Origin: Breviolum minutum Mf 1.05b.01
Taxonomy: Eukaryota; Sar; Dinophyceae; Suessiales; Symbiodiniaceae
Length of the DNA stretch: 64,000 bases
NCBI GenBank assembly: GCA_000507305.1
Contig: DF241053.1
Coordinates: forward strand, 26,991 to 90,990
Direction of reading: 5' to 3'
The notes below the pieces were generated by a model. The model was not told the origin of the DNA, searched no databases, and saw nothing but the letters and a program-made list of their open reading frames with translations. A program made the position numbers and the translations under genes. Below, one piece after another: positions 20,268 to 30,139 of this stretch; position 1 is the stretch's first letter; each line of letters begins with the position of its first letter.

Positions 20268-20366
20268 TGGTCGTGTCCGAAACAGCCCGAGGCCCAGGCC
20301 TGTAGAACGTCGTTTGGAAGCTGAAGATGGCTTTGGCACCACAGCAACAACTTGCACCTCTGGCAC
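20268..20366 (-). CDS. Coding-like exon (33 codons), Lys/Arg/Val-rich
   Basis: Between ACGCTTCAG and GTAGGT (AG/GT), exactly 33 codons in phase 0, with core VAVVPKPSSASKRRSTGLGL. It joins in phase with exons at 21397-21459 and 22144-22236, giving an Ala/Pro/Lys-rich, probably disordered, region of one protein. No domain was recognised. Confidence 0.58.
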
Positions 20367-20731
20367 CTGAAGCGTTGAAAAAACCACTGTTGAAAAGTGG
20401 AAACGGTGAGATCCCAATCTTGAACCTTATTTGTAAGGGTTTGCTTTCGATTTCTGTCCACATCATTTTTACTTAAATCGTTTTACGTATATTGTATTTA
20501 ATATGTTTATTTACGCAGTATGAATGGATGCATCTAGACTCTAGACTAGATACACCTTGAAATATATATGTATTATATTGATAAACTTCTCAACTACAGT
20601 AGACATACTGTAATTACCGTATACATACAGTCATAAGGATAGCAGGTCAAATGCTCGAGATGCAAATTAATACTTGCGCAGCAATGACATGTAGCCTTTT
20701 GGAAATCGGTCAATGATCCTGTGTCATTTAG

Positions 20732-21012
20732 ATGTTTCCAAAAATCTCACTCACAGGTGTACTATGTTACTACATTCTCTGTTTTTTATACATAATGTGT
20801 CCCCTTGATGAAGACGTAGCTACCCTCTCGACTCTTGAACGGGAACTATCCTGTAACAAGTGGAACTTCCTTCGCGATGTGAGTTTCCCAAAAAGTACAT
20901 TGTTCATCATGTTTCCACTACTTCCAGCACACTTGAACGACACCAAAGACATCGAGTTCGCAATTGAAACACATGTGGCAAGAACATCTAGGCAAACTTG
21001 AAGGTTTGACAT
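20732..21012. other. Open frames on both strands, not resolved
   Basis: A plus frame (DEDVATLSTLERELSCNKWN) and a minus frame (MMNNVLFGKLTSRRKFHLLQ) overlap. Neither has two good splice sites. The surrounding exons favour minus. Confidence 0.3.
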
Positions 21013-21190
21013 GTTTTCAAGGAATCCTGTACTCCACCACCATTTCTATCCATTTTTTGCGTCAAAAAAAAACCAAAAAAAACATCTTCTTGGAGGTTTG
21101 GGGTACGAAGAAGTCGTACCCATCACCCCAATAACAATTCCTAGTTGGTCCGAAACCGATTTGTAGAACCTGAATCTCCAAATATAGCCT

Positions 21191-21315
21191 ATACTTGGAT
21201 GTCCCAGGAAGATAGTAAAAGGTTAGTAAGTGGGTTATAACCCCAATATACCCCAATTATAGGCGGGTTATAACCCACTTACTAACCATTTACTAACTTC
21301 CTGGGACATCCAAGT
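21191..21315. repeat. Family E inverted-repeat element
   Basis: TACTTGGATGTCCCAGGAAG at the left is the reverse complement of CTTCCTGGGACATCCAAGTA at the right. The interior has GGGTTATAACCC on both sides. Confidence 0.9.
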
Positions 21316-21396
21316 AGAAGACTGATTAGGATTACCTTTCGCCCAATGACACTTGCATCTAATATAAATTGAAGCTACAAAAACATTGAGAAGCAC

Positions 21397-21459
21397 CTCC
21401 TTGGATGCCTTTGGTCGTGGCTTGGCGGCCAAAGCCAAATCTCGCGCCAAAGCCTCTGG
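21397..21459 (-). CDS. Coding-like exon (21 codons), Ala/Lys-rich
   Basis: Between TGTTTCAG and GTGCTT, phase 0, reading PEALARDLALAAKPRPKASK then E. It is the middle of a three-exon series with the same phase and composition. Confidence 0.58.
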
Positions 21460-21954
21460 CTGAAACACTGTGGCATAACTGTGAGTTGTTAGAGGTTGAA
21501 ACCCCGGGTTATTTCCACTTGGGGGGTTTTCTTCGTTGGGGGCGTGGTGGGGACAATGCAACATAAAACCACCATTTTGAATAAAATTATTCATGTCACC
21601 TGCTCAAAACTTAAGTTGATCTAATGAGATTCTCCTCTTGAAGAAATGCCGGGATGAAACCCCAAAAAAAGAACCTGGAGTTTAAGGAGACACAACTGAC
21701 AACTTCTACTTGAGGTGTTCTTGCCATTCCTTAACCGTTGGGCATCAATCAGATTTGTTGATACCACACTATGCAGCAAGATTTGTTTATGGCACAATTT
21801 TGAACAAAAGACGCCTCATGTATATCATGATCGCATAACCGCCGGAACATTGAGAGTATCAATTTGGTGCAGCTCGGTATGAATTTCAATCATTATAGAA
21901 CTAACAATGAGAATGACAATAGTAACAATACAAATCAGAACAATAATCATAATC

Positions 21955-21956
<2 letters not shown>

Positions 21957-21990
<34 letters not shown>

Positions 21991-22024
21991 GTCAGTCAGT
22001 CAGTCAGTCAATCAATCAATCAAC

Positions 22025-22058
<34 letters not shown>

Positions 22059-22063
22059 TCAAT
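21957..22063. repeat. Compound (CAAT)n/(CAGT)n tetranucleotide tract
   Basis: CAAT units are interrupted by a block of CAGT units and then CAAC variants before CAAT resumes. Frames through it read as Ser/Ile/Asn/Gln runs, which are not taken as a gene. Confidence 0.95.
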
Positions 22064-22143
22064 TTGTTGGGTCCAATTGTAGCCATTTGCTTCCAACAGT
22101 GTCCCCCCTTACCTCCCCCGCGCATTTCCCCCGGTGCCTCCAC

Positions 22144-22236
22144 CTGTTCCTTGGCGGGCTTCACGTTCCGCCGCGCCAATGGGGCAGCCGCTGCCGGTGG
22201 AGCAGCCAGTGGTGGAGGCAAGGCTACCAGGGCGAC
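22144..22236 (-). CDS. Coding-like exon (31 codons), Ala/Pro-rich
   Basis: Between TCATCCCAG and GTGGAGG, exactly 31 codons, phase 0, with LAAPPAAAAPLARRNVKPAK. GC-rich against AT-rich flanks. First exon of the Ala/Pro/Lys-rich series. Such composition is common in basic linkers of nuclear proteins, but no family can be named. Confidence 0.6.
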
Positions 22237-22390
22237 CTGGGATGAAAGCGAGAAATTCATCAACCCAAAATGGTGGTTTAGCGACCGAAAACACGAGTTT
22301 TTCACCCCAAATGGGGGGTTTAGGAAGGGATTGTCTTCTTATTTCAGGGGATATTCCAAGTTGGTGAAATATTATAATTTGGCCAGATAA

Positions 22391-22534
22391 TACAAGGTGG
22401 GCCCCTACGATCGTTATAAATTGGGTGAAATCACTCCTATAGGTAGTGTTAAACAACGCCAGTTACCCGTTTATTTTCGGCCATTTATAGGGGTGAAATC
22501 ACTCAATTTATAACTAGTAGGGGCCCACCTTGTA
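22391..22534. repeat. Family D inverted-repeat element
   Basis: TACAAGGTGGGCCCCTACGA and TAGTAGGGGCCCACCTTGTA termini. The interior carries GGTGAAATCACTC where other copies have GGTTATAAC. Confidence 0.88.
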
Positions 22535-22852
22535 GGAGGGAGAAATATATCCATAAATAAGGATTCCATATTCAAGGTGGGATGAGTTTAAAACCCCCAT
22601 GTTTTGATTTCAATATATGAAATCATAGGGAACAAACATGCTACCCATCTATTGGTGGTAGTTTACTTAGTCTTCTTATGGGAAAACCCTTGGGATGGGA
22701 GCCCCTTAATCCCATCAACCCCACATACATATACAACCTTATATCACGTAGGTATTTATTGGGTCCCAATCCCCTTCTAAAGGGCTCCTTGGAGGGGGTA
22801 AACAGCTATGGTACCATCCCAAGGATATAAGCCTTTGTTTCTTTAGTTGGTG

Positions 22853-22960
22853 ATACTGTTGATGGTTCAGAAATCCTGCTAACCAGTTGAGGTTGGTAGT
22901 GCATACCATTATTTACAGTTCTTTTACCTCCCAGGTGGTGCAGGATTTCCTCCCATCAAG
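22853..22960. mobile_element. Family B MITE, diverged
   Basis: TACTGTTGATGGTTCAGAAA at the left and GGTGGTGCAGGATTTCCTCC CATCAA at the right. Confidence 0.6.
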
Positions 22961-23390
22961 GGGTACCAAAATTGGAACTTACAAAAAAAATGATCAAAAT
23001 TGGGGTACCAAAAAACAAAAAATGATTAGATTTGGTCCTATTAGAATCGGATAGAAACAACAATCCTTTTTAGGGGGGACAATAACTTTTGACCCACGGC
23101 CATTGGTTTATTGCTTTGAACCCTGGGTGAAATAATTCAAAGGACCATATTGCTTCTTTGGACAGGGACTGGACTTAATCTAAAAAACTACGGCGCTTAA
23201 ACAGCTTTTTGTCACTATCACAAGCTACCATTTCAACAGGGTGCAAGTCAAGTGTCGCAATTTGACATATTCTACTTATATGTTTCTTGAAAGAACCTCC
23301 AAAATTTCTCTACTGAGCAATCTTCATATTTGTGGTCTCCTTATCTGGGAGGGAAATGGCAAAACTTTATCATTTCACTTTGGGGGACCC
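22961..23390. other. No supported gene
   Basis: AT-rich, containing a short tandem duplication of AATTGGGGTACCAAAA-like sequence at 22970-23015. I see no exon. Confidence 0.45.
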
Positions 23391-23481
23391 ATAGGATCCA
23401 TGTATGGTCTATTTATACCTACAGTTGGTTGATCTTTATGGTAAATGTAGGTAAATATTCCATACAATGGATCCTATGGGG
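23391..23481. repeat. Family G inverted-repeat element
   Basis: CATAGGATCCATGTATGGTC at the left and ACAATGGATCCTATGGGGG at the right, with the TGTAGGTAAATATTCCAT arm. Confidence 0.85.
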
Positions 23482-23487
23482 GATGCG

Positions 23488-23636
23488 CTTGCAAGAAACC
23501 GTGAAGCGAGCCTGTGAACCTTCTCCTTCCTGCACTCGTGCTGAAAAGGCCTGAGCCTCAGCCATTCGACAAAGATTTTTGTCATGGAACAAGAAGGATG
23601 GCACTAAGGATTTGACGGGGCGGGTTCCAAACAACT
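23488..23636 (-). CDS. Coding-like exon, unknown gene
   Basis: The minus frame contains RMAEAQAFSARVQEGEGSQA and starts near GATGAAAAG. The 3' border probably uses a GC donor (CAAGCGCAT) just before a family G element. No domain was recognised. Confidence 0.45.
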
Positions 23637-23661
23637 TTTCATCAAAGTCAAAACGCCTATT

Positions 23662-23762
23662 GCCCTAAGGATCATTGGACCCTCAAAAGTGGCTATTTTG
23701 AGGACACTACCCCTGCTTTTCAGGTTCAAACCCTTCCATTGGAGGGTCCAAGATCCTTTGGG
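23662..23762. repeat. Family I inverted-repeat element
   Basis: CCCTAAGGATCATTGGACCC at the left pairs with GGGTCCAAGATCCTTTGGG at the right; TCAAACCCTTCCATTGGAGG inside. Copies at 28351-28463 and 43709-43810. Confidence 0.8.
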
Positions 23763-23949
23763 TGCAAGATTTTGTGCATTGATCAATGTCCCCCCCCCCC
23801 CCTCAAGAGTATATTCTCAGGCAGATTTGTGGATGATTCGTGGGCTCGCCATGGGTTTTGGCTTAAGGCTTATGCCGCATGCCCCTTATTGGTCATCCAG
23901 CCAACTCAAAGGTTCCAAGATTTTCGCCCTGAATCCTGTTGTACCCCAC

Positions 23950-24011
23950 CTTCACCATTAAGATCACGACAGGCGATGTACGTCCTCCATTGACTGGAGC
24001 CGCATAAGCCT
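23950..24011 (-). CDS. Coding-like exon (20 codons), unknown gene
   Basis: Strong acceptor TTTGTTTTCCAG and GTGGGG donor frame a segment reading AYAAPVNGGRTSPVVILMVK. Only this frame is open. No family was recognised. Confidence 0.5.
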
Positions 24012-24159
24012 CTGGAAAACAAAATCGACACAAGATACCCAAGATACACAAATCGAACATGCAAATCCAACAAATTGTTGCTGGGTCCCTGGGTATGTTG
24101 GAAATAGATGGAGTTTCCGGCATCTTTTTTGTGTTTGATGATTTTGGATTCAGCAACAC

Positions 24160-24247
24160 ACTCCTGCAAACTAACATAGCCATGGGATTTTTTCAATTTC
24201 CCAGGAAAGATGGGGATTTTCATGGGCTATGTTAGGGAATGCAGGGA
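24160..24247. repeat. Family C element (ATAGCC subtype)
   Basis: CTGCAAACTAACATAGCCAT at the left and GGGCTATGTTAGGGAATGCA at the right. Confidence 0.65.
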
Positions 24248-24397
24248 TGGTACACAACTTGGAAATATTCAACGGGAGAATTGGCAAGGAATGATGATGT
24301 AATACAACAGTAGTGCTAGCTTTCTTATCAAGGAATTTGATAGTACAATAGATTGCGATGGTTCCGACATATTATGGTTCCAATGAGGTTGGACCTT

Positions 24398-24510
24398 TAT
24401 CAAATCAGCCATTGGTTTATTATAATCAATCACCAGATAACTGGGTAGTGTAATCCCCTATATCACTATATACCCTAACCAACCAGGTTCTTTTTGCATT
24501 GCTCAAATGT
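24398..24510. repeat. Family J element
   Basis: ATTGGTTTATTATAATCA, GATAACTGGGTAGTGTAATC, CCCTATATCA and ACCAACCAGGTTCTTTTTGC match family J. Confidence 0.6.
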
Positions 24511-24584
24511 TCCAACGTGTTGCTTCTTTTACAACATGCCAGGCTGCCACAAACGTTCGTCCTACCGTAGGATGATCAGTTGGC

Positions 24585-24668
24585 TGAGTATGTTTTTCCC
24601 AAAGCGTTCCTCACAGCTGGGGCATAAACAGAATTTTCCACAGCCATCATTTTCGTCACGTTTGGGGG
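24585..24668 (-). CDS. Possible exon, unknown gene
   Basis: The minus frame reads TKMMAVENSVYAPAVRNALG. No good acceptor lies upstream, so borders are unknown. Confidence 0.3.
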
Positions 24669-24738
24669 GCGGGAAAAAACAAGTACAGTAACAGTGCTAT
24701 GCCCAACTAACCATCCAAGTACAGATGATTTCCTGCTT

Positions 24739-24843
24739 ACACCCCGGAAATTTAACATACCTCCCAAAAAATAGACAATCCCAAAAGGAAACTCATCTTC
24801 CAACCATCATTCTTCAGGGGCCATGTTAAATTTTGGGGGTGTA
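24739..24843. repeat. Family C-like element (AAATTTAACA subtype)
   Basis: TTACACCCCGGAAATTTAAC and GTTAAATTTTGGGGGTGTAA are reverse-complement termini. Confidence 0.82.
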
Positions 24844-25295
24844 AGTACTGTATTGTTCAGTAGGTGGCTTCTGCCAACATGGTCTTTGAGGAATGACAGG
24901 GGGATACTGGGATACTTATATCAAACACCTGATTGATTGGCTTAAAAGCCGGTTGGTTGATCCTTTTTTTATTTTTGTCCGAATACTAAATCACCAACTA
25001 ACATTAATCAAAATCAAATGTATATTGAATCAATAAAAAAACATACGAGTACGTCGATTGGTCAACCATCAACCATCAGCATACCATCAGCTAACATAAA
25101 GCTAACCGAAAAATACCTTGTTATCAAACAGAGGATATTGAGAAAAAAAACTCAGCTGCACATAAGCAGGGCTATATGTGGTTACCCAAGCATTTCCAAA
25201 ATGAAGGGATGTAACCCATTGTAACCCTGTCATACCCTGTCATACCGAAGAAACACCGTGTGCCAAAACGAGCAAAACAAACCTGAAGGTTTAAA

Positions 25296-25393
25296 CTAGT
25301 TGGTGGTTTCAACCCCTTTGAAAAATATTAGGCAAATTGGATCATTTCCCCAGGTAGGGATGAACATAAAAAATATATGAAACCACCACCTAG
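25296..25393. repeat. Family A element, near-consensus
   Basis: CTAGTTGGTGGTTTCAACCC, CTTTGAAAAATATTAGGCAA and GAAACCACCACCTAG. One of the least diverged copies. Confidence 0.92.
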
Positions 25394-25465
25394 AGAAACA
25401 CCAGTGCCAAACGTGCAAAACAAACAAACCCTGACGGAAAAAAAAACACTCCGACTCTCATCTGC

Positions 25466-25531
25466 CTCCACCACTGAGGGACAACTCGGCTTCATCAATG
25501 CATGGCAGTGATGAGCTTTGACGACGTGGGT
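25466..25531 (-). CDS. Possible exon, frame ambiguous
   Basis: Between CTAAG and a GC donor, 66 bp with two open frames (one reads SSSLPCIDEAELSLSGG). It lies 16 bp downstream of a family A terminus. Confidence 0.28.
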
Positions 25532-25546
25532 CTTAGATTCCCGATT

Positions 25547-25675
25547 CTAGTTGGTGGTTTTTCAACCCAACCCCCCGTTGAAAAATATTGCTGTACTCAA
25601 ATGGGTTCATCTTCCCCCAAGTAACATAGGGGTGAAAATTATACAGTAAATAATTTGAGTTGCCACCCACCTTAG
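25547..25675. repeat. Family A element, GAGTTGCC subtype, enlarged
   Basis: CTAGTTGGTGGTTTTTCAAC ... TTTGAGTTGCCACCCACCTT AG, with short insertions in the middle. Confidence 0.75.
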
Positions 25676-26424
25676 CCTTGGCATTTGGTTGGAAAAAAGA
25701 TGTCCAAAACATGTCCCTAAACGGTTGATGAATCCCATGGGAAAACAAATTGACATAACATCATGCTGCAAGCATAAGTATGCATAAGTTGTTTTTGTTG
25801 ATGCCAGAAGGCATTTGGATATCCACTGGTGATTGGTGCATGTTGGTGTATAGTTCGTCTTGCTGGATCCTGTTTGTTGCTGTTTGTTTTCGACAAAAAT
25901 ATACGTGCCATTTTTAGGCATCTTGTGGCGTGGTATCAAACTTAGACCAATAGAAAGACCCATGCAGCATTTGCTCAAACAATCCTTTGTTTCTTTTGAC
26001 AGCAACCTGGAACATTTATCTTCAGAAACACTTCCCCCAAATACATCTATTCAATGAGTTTCATTCCCAATATTGAGTGTCATTTGTTTGTAAAGTCGAG
26101 ACTCGATGCGGGTTTGTTTTTGTTGCAATGTCATGTTGATTCACAATGCTTGATTTAGTTTCTTGAGCTCAACTGTTTTTTTCCACGATCTGGAACTGGC
26201 ATGGCATGCTCAAATTCACCATAAGATGTTTTCCACTCCCATGTTTGGGGGGGATTATGTTTTCAGGGCACCACAAAAACAAGCACAGAAATGGGGTGTG
26301 TCGGCTTAACATTTAAGTGAAGCAAAATATGTTTCTTTGGATTCGCAAAATTCTCCTTGACTTGGATTTGCCCAAACTGTTGGCCGTCATGTGTGCGAAG
26401 CACCTGATGTTTGAAGCCTGAAAA

Positions 26425-26511
26425 TCATTTATGGCTTGCTTGCAAGATTGATGCTTCACTCCGTCGAAGTTCGGTGCTTTGCGGTTTCAGATCGTCTAAG
26501 AGTATCTTTGA
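26425..26511 (-). CDS. Coding-like exon ending in a stop, unknown gene
   Basis: After CTCACAAG the minus frame reads SKILLDDLKPQSTELRRSEA and ends TGA (26427-26425), 29 codons in phase 0. A long plus-strand frame overlaps it but has no splice support. Confidence 0.42.
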   Translation of the reverse strand, partial: SKILLDDLKPQSTELRRSEASILQASHK

Positions 26512-26603
26512 CTTGTGAGTATCAGATCACCAAACCGAAGGATTTTGTCTCAGACATTTGGGAACATAGACAGAAATGGTGCAAAAACCATCACTTATAT
26601 CAC

Positions 26604-26667
26604 TTGGGATTCGGGATCAACATTCTTCAGAACTCCCTCAAGCAAGATACTTCTGAGCGGTAGGCTA
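26604..26667 (-). CDS. Coding-like exon, unknown gene
   Basis: Between CCCAACAG and GTGATA the frame reads LPLRSILLEGVLKNVDPESQ. It precedes the exon at 26425-26511 in the same direction. No family was recognised. Confidence 0.45.
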
Positions 26668-26720
26668 CTGTTGGGTGAGTAGAAAGTATCAGTTACCAAC
26701 TTAGTTACCACAATTTGCAT

Positions 26721-26826
26721 CTAGTTGGTGGTTTCAACCCCTTTGAAAAATATAGTAGTCAAAATTTGGAATCTTCCCCAAATAGAGGTGAACATTAAAA
26801 AAAATATTTGAGTTGCCACCACACAG
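26721..26826. repeat. Family A element, GAGTTGCC subtype
   Basis: CTAGTTGGTGGTTTCAACCC ... TTTGAGTTGCCACCACACAG. The right terminus lost its TAG. Confidence 0.82.
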
Positions 26827-26854
26827 GAATTCTTGCCACTTGCCTGAAAAGTTA

Positions 26855-26962
26855 CCTTATGGTCAAAATAAATGGCACAGATACCAAAAAGGTAGGTAAG
26901 TAGAGGGTCCTTGTAAACCAAAATGTAGGGACTGTGCCATCTACTTTTCCACTACTGTAAAA
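26855..26962. repeat. Family M element, inverted copy
   Basis: ACCTTATGGTCAAAATAAAT, AGATACCAAAAAGGTAGGTA and AGGGACTGTGCCATCTACTT are the reverse of 30945-31038. Confidence 0.6.
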
Positions 26963-27244
26963 AAAACAGGAAGTCTTTACGGTGGCTCTCAAGCCTCCAC
27001 CAATCTGTGTGATCTCATTCTGATGGGATTTCATAACCTTCAATTCTTTCATATCCGCCCACTTTGCGGCAAATGTTTCCTTCCTACTTGTAAAGTTTAT
27101 CACTCTTTTCGCCCCCTACCAATTAGAAGTAAGGTTAAACAACATAAATAACTCCATTTCTAACGGTGAAATAACAGCTGTTACCCATTGATTTTCGGCC
27201 ATTTTTTTCGGGGCCCCATGATGTGTGCCCCTCATCATGATCTT

Positions 27245-27317
27245 GATTTCAAAGCTCCACAAGTCGCGGCGTCCCGACGCTGTTTTTTCACCCGCATGCC
27301 AAACCTCCCAAGGCGGG
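27245..27317 (-). CDS. Coding-like exon, basic peptide
   Basis: After GTTTCCAG the minus frame reads RLGRFGMRVKKQRRDAATCG and ends near LKS. A GA donor (AAGATCAT) or an unseen GT is needed. Locally GC-rich. No domain was recognised. Confidence 0.42.
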
Positions 27318-27979
27318 CTGGAAACAACTGGCCAAACAAAATGATGAAGCGATGTTCTGATGGTCAAAAATGAGGGGTTGTCTGAATAATATATATCTAT
27401 ATATGTATTGAATTATATGTATATACTGTCATCAGAAGGAGTGGTATGAGTATGAGAAACAAACAGATCCCTATATTTCCTATGACTTGTTGTTGATTGA
27501 CCCTTAAAACATCATGGGTCTCCAGTTTTGTTACCCAGCTGGTATATATACGGGTGTAGCGTTTGGGAGGTGCATCTACCGGTTTCCACATGTAGTCAGG
27601 ACAAAACATTTTCCCAGATGTTCAAGGTATTGTATATTTACCATACATTTACTCCTTAAACTAGCCAAATGTAGGTAAACAAAAACCATAGATTGAATGT
27701 CCGGGTATGTGACTCAAACAATCCGGTGCGATTGCCTCCCTGGGAACTAACATATTCCCTTTTAATGGCACTGTTCAAGATGATTTTCCTTTTCCGCAGG
27801 TGGGACATGTGATATAGATAGCTCCATTTCATGTCAAAGTCAGTTCCATCACATGTCCTAACTCATTTCAAATCTATGTCAAATACATTTGTAAAAGTTA
27901 TTCCATTACCCCCCACCCCTCTTCCCATTCAAGAACTCCCAACCCCGCTCCCCCACACCCAACAAAACCCCCCCCCCCC

Positions 27980-28080
27980 CAACACCCAAGACTGCCTCTC
28001 CAAACGGCCAGATGCCCAGAAGGCAGCTAAACCCAAGCCAGCGCGCAAAGGCCAAAGGTCGGAAGGACCTCGGCCGATTC
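27980..28080 (+). CDS. Possible basic exon abutting a family E element
   Basis: Plus frames read AQKAAKPKPARKGQRSEGPR or, shifted, RAKAKGRKDLGRF. Both look coding-like, and the segment ends at the family E terminus at 28080. The reverse strand is less protein-like. No splice pair was confirmed. Confidence 0.3.
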
Positions 28081-28209
28081 TACTTGGATGTTCCAGGAAG
28101 TTAGGATCAATGGTTAGGATCAATCGGTTACAACCTACTTCTAAATGGGGTATATTGGGGTTATAACCCACTCACTAACCATTTACTAACTTCCTGGGAC
28201 ATCCAAGTA
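28080..28209. repeat. Family E inverted-repeat element
   Basis: TACTTGGATGTTCCAGGAAG and CTTCCTGGGACATCCAAGTA termini with the GGTTATAACCCAC interior. Confidence 0.88.
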
Positions 28210-28350
28210 ACGGAACCGAAAAAAAATGGAAAACGCGCCCCGACGTCTTTGTGATCTTTAAAGAAGCAACTTACATTACAATACATGGTGTCTGTGTGTG
28301 TTTGCCAGTGATTTATGTTAAAATCAAACCAAGTTCAATTCAAACATCCC

Positions 28351-28463
28351 ACCCTAAGGATCTTGAAACCCTCCAATGGAAGGGTGGAAAAACCTGTAAG
28401 ACGCAGGGGTAGTAAAGGTCCTCAAAATGACGCCACTTTTGAGGGTCCAATGATCCTTAGGGC
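28351..28463. repeat. Family I inverted-repeat element
   Basis: ACCCTAAGGATCTTGAAACC at the left and CCAATGATCCTTAGGG at the right; GTAAGACGCAGGGGTAGTAA in the loop. Confidence 0.8.
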
Positions 28464-28582
28464 AGATTCAAAGTGACTCACCACTTTTGAAGGGACCCTT
28501 GGCTTTGAAGGACTTAGCCTGGTGGTAAGCAGCTCCACTCCAAAGTAGAGATCAGTTTGGCCAGTTGGCATCTTACCCAAAC

Positions 28583-28672
28583 ACTCAATGTATGGTCTAT
28601 GTACCTACATTTGGGTTGTTCAGGGAATAAATGTATGGTATTAAATATGCCATACATTGAACATCTGAGTTC
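28583..28672. repeat. Family G element (CACTCAATG subtype)
   Basis: CACTCAATGTATGGTCTATG at the left and TATGCCATACATTGAACATC at the right. Confidence 0.7.
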
Positions 28673-28794
28673 TATAATTGAATCTAATTGATGGGAGTAC
28701 CCCCTTGCAAAAATAATTACAGTACAGAATAGTAGAATGAAACAACCTTGAACTCAATTAATTAGTCATGATTCCTATTCATCTCCCCACGTAC

Positions 28795-28929
28795 TCTAAT
28801 TTGATCCCAGTTGCATTTAGCAGTGTCATTGGGTGGTAACTCAATCAACGCAGACTTCACACACACTCCCCTCCCTCCAACGTGGCCTTCAGCGTCTGTG
28901 CGTGGTGCAGCTAGCTTGGCCTTACACTG
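28795..28929 (-). CDS. Well-bounded exon (45 codons), unknown gene
   Basis: GATTTTCAG acceptor and a GTACGT donor enclose exactly 45 codons in phase 0, with AAPRTDAEGHVGGRGVCVKS and ending WDQIR. One of the best splice pairs in the window. The upstream intron carries a family A element (28961-29058) 31 bp from the acceptor. No family was recognised. Confidence 0.62.
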
Positions 28930-28960
28930 CTGAAAATCAAATATGGCTGTTTAAGAAAAA

Positions 28961-29058
28961 CTAGTTGGTGGTTTCAACCCCTTTGAAAAATATTAGTCAA
29001 ATTGGATCGTTTTCCCAGGTAGGAGTGAAAATAAAAACTATTTGAAACCACCACCTAG
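28961..29058. repeat. Family A element, near-consensus
   Basis: CTAGTTGGTGGTTTCAACCC ... CTATTTGAAACCACCACCTA G. It sits in the intron just before the exon at 28795-28929. Confidence 0.92.
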
Positions 29059-29062
29059 AAAA

Positions 29063-29166
29063 GCTACCCTCCAGGGAAGAATAACATATCCCCTACCAGC
29101 CGGCACATTTGGGTCGATGATATTCCCTTTTGCTCAGGTGGGATCTGTTAGTGTCCGGGAGGCTAC
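29063..29166. repeat. Family C element, diverged
   Basis: GCTACCCTCCAGGGAAGAAT and TTAGTGTCCGGGAGGCTAC termini. Confidence 0.6.
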
Positions 29167-29496
29167 TGCCGGAATTCATTAAATGACGTCTCGTTAACGA
29201 GGATCGCGTCTGATACTTTGAAGACTCTTGGTCAATTTGAGACAGTTCCGACAATAAAACCCTTTCCTCCCATAATCATGAGAAAATGGGTGTATCTCCA
29301 ACATTAGTTTCCTTTCATTTGGGGTAGTTTTCCACTGAACCATGGGAGAAAGAGTAGCATTGTTTCCAGGTACCCCAAATGGAGGTACTGTAGCTTATAA
29401 GGCTGTTTTGGGGGGCGGGGTTTTCCCTTGCATAAGCCTTACATGTAGCTTAAAATAGGTGAGTACCTCCATTTTAGGTACCTCAAATACACTTAC

Positions 29497-29585
29497 CCGA
29501 TTTGAATCTTCGCCACAAGAAGCCAAAAAAAGATACAAAACAAAGTCCCCAACAAAAACAAGTAAACCAGTAAACTCAGTAAACC
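29497..29585 (-). CDS. Possible exon with a consensus GTAAGT donor
   Basis: The minus frame LYLFLASCGEDSNR ends exactly at GTAAGT. The acceptor is uncertain. Confidence 0.32.
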
Positions 29586-29649
29586 CATTTAAAAGTGGTA
29601 ACATACCAACCACTTCAGGGTCATCTTGTTATAGGGGATACTCCCTGAC

Positions 29650-29750
29650 AACCATCTAAGATCTCCGGACGGAACTGATCTGCAACGCTCGCTGTGCTCG
29701 TGGTAAATGATGAAACGCACCGGAGATCTGCGGTGTTAGTGTGTTCCAGG
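29650..29750. other. GC-richer block, coding on one strand uncertain
   Basis: The minus frame reads TADLRCVSSFTTSTASVADQ. A plus-strand alternative also has AG/GT borders. Not resolved. Confidence 0.3.
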
Positions 29751-29756
29751 TGTCTT

Positions 29757-29925
29757 CTTGGAGGATCATCCCAGTTAGTAAGTGGTTAGTATATAACTCC
29801 CCATTCATAAGTCATGAAGTTCGGCCATTTGGAAGGGGGTCCCCCAACCCGATTCTCAGGGGACTTATTAAATTAACCATGGTTAATTTTCACCACTTAC
29901 AAGTCACGGGATGATCCTCCAAGTT
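29757..29925. repeat. Single-copy long inverted repeat
   Basis: TTGGAGGATCATCCCAGTTA at the left pairs with GGGATGATCCTCCAAGTTGG at the right. TTAGTAAGTGG / CCACTTAC is inside. No second copy in the window. Confidence 0.6.
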
Positions 29926-30034
29926 GGTCACATGTTGTCATGATGGGGGCATCAAATGTAGATCAAAAAACGCCCCAAGGATGATCAAGCAGCCCCTTTG
30001 AGTTGTTTGTGTGTGTATCTCATTTATTTTCCTA

Positions 30035-30128
30035 TCAAGTTGCTCCATGTCTCATTCTTCGTTCTTCTATTTGCAAACGATCAATGTTTCTATCCAACCT
30101 TGCGGTCATCGAAAATGCCACATGGAAC
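30035..30128 (-). CDS. Coding-like 3' terminal exon, unknown gene
   Basis: After ATACCAG the minus frame reads MTARLDRNIDRLQIEERRMR and ends GAT-stop (TGA 30037-30035). Charged coiled-coil-like C-terminus. It could end the PPR gene upstream or belong to another gene. Confidence 0.42.
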
Positions 30129-30139
30129 CTGGTATATTT

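Noticed and set aside
21864..22245. Ser/Ile/Asn/Gln-rich frames over the CAAT tract
   Set aside because: Tetranucleotide repeat read in frame; the true exon signal here is on the opposite strand at 22144-22236.
26436..26663. 75-codon plus-strand frame that looks protein-like
   Set aside because: Two minus-strand exons with good splice borders (26604-26667, 26425-26511) cover the same bases and agree with the strand of the neighbours.
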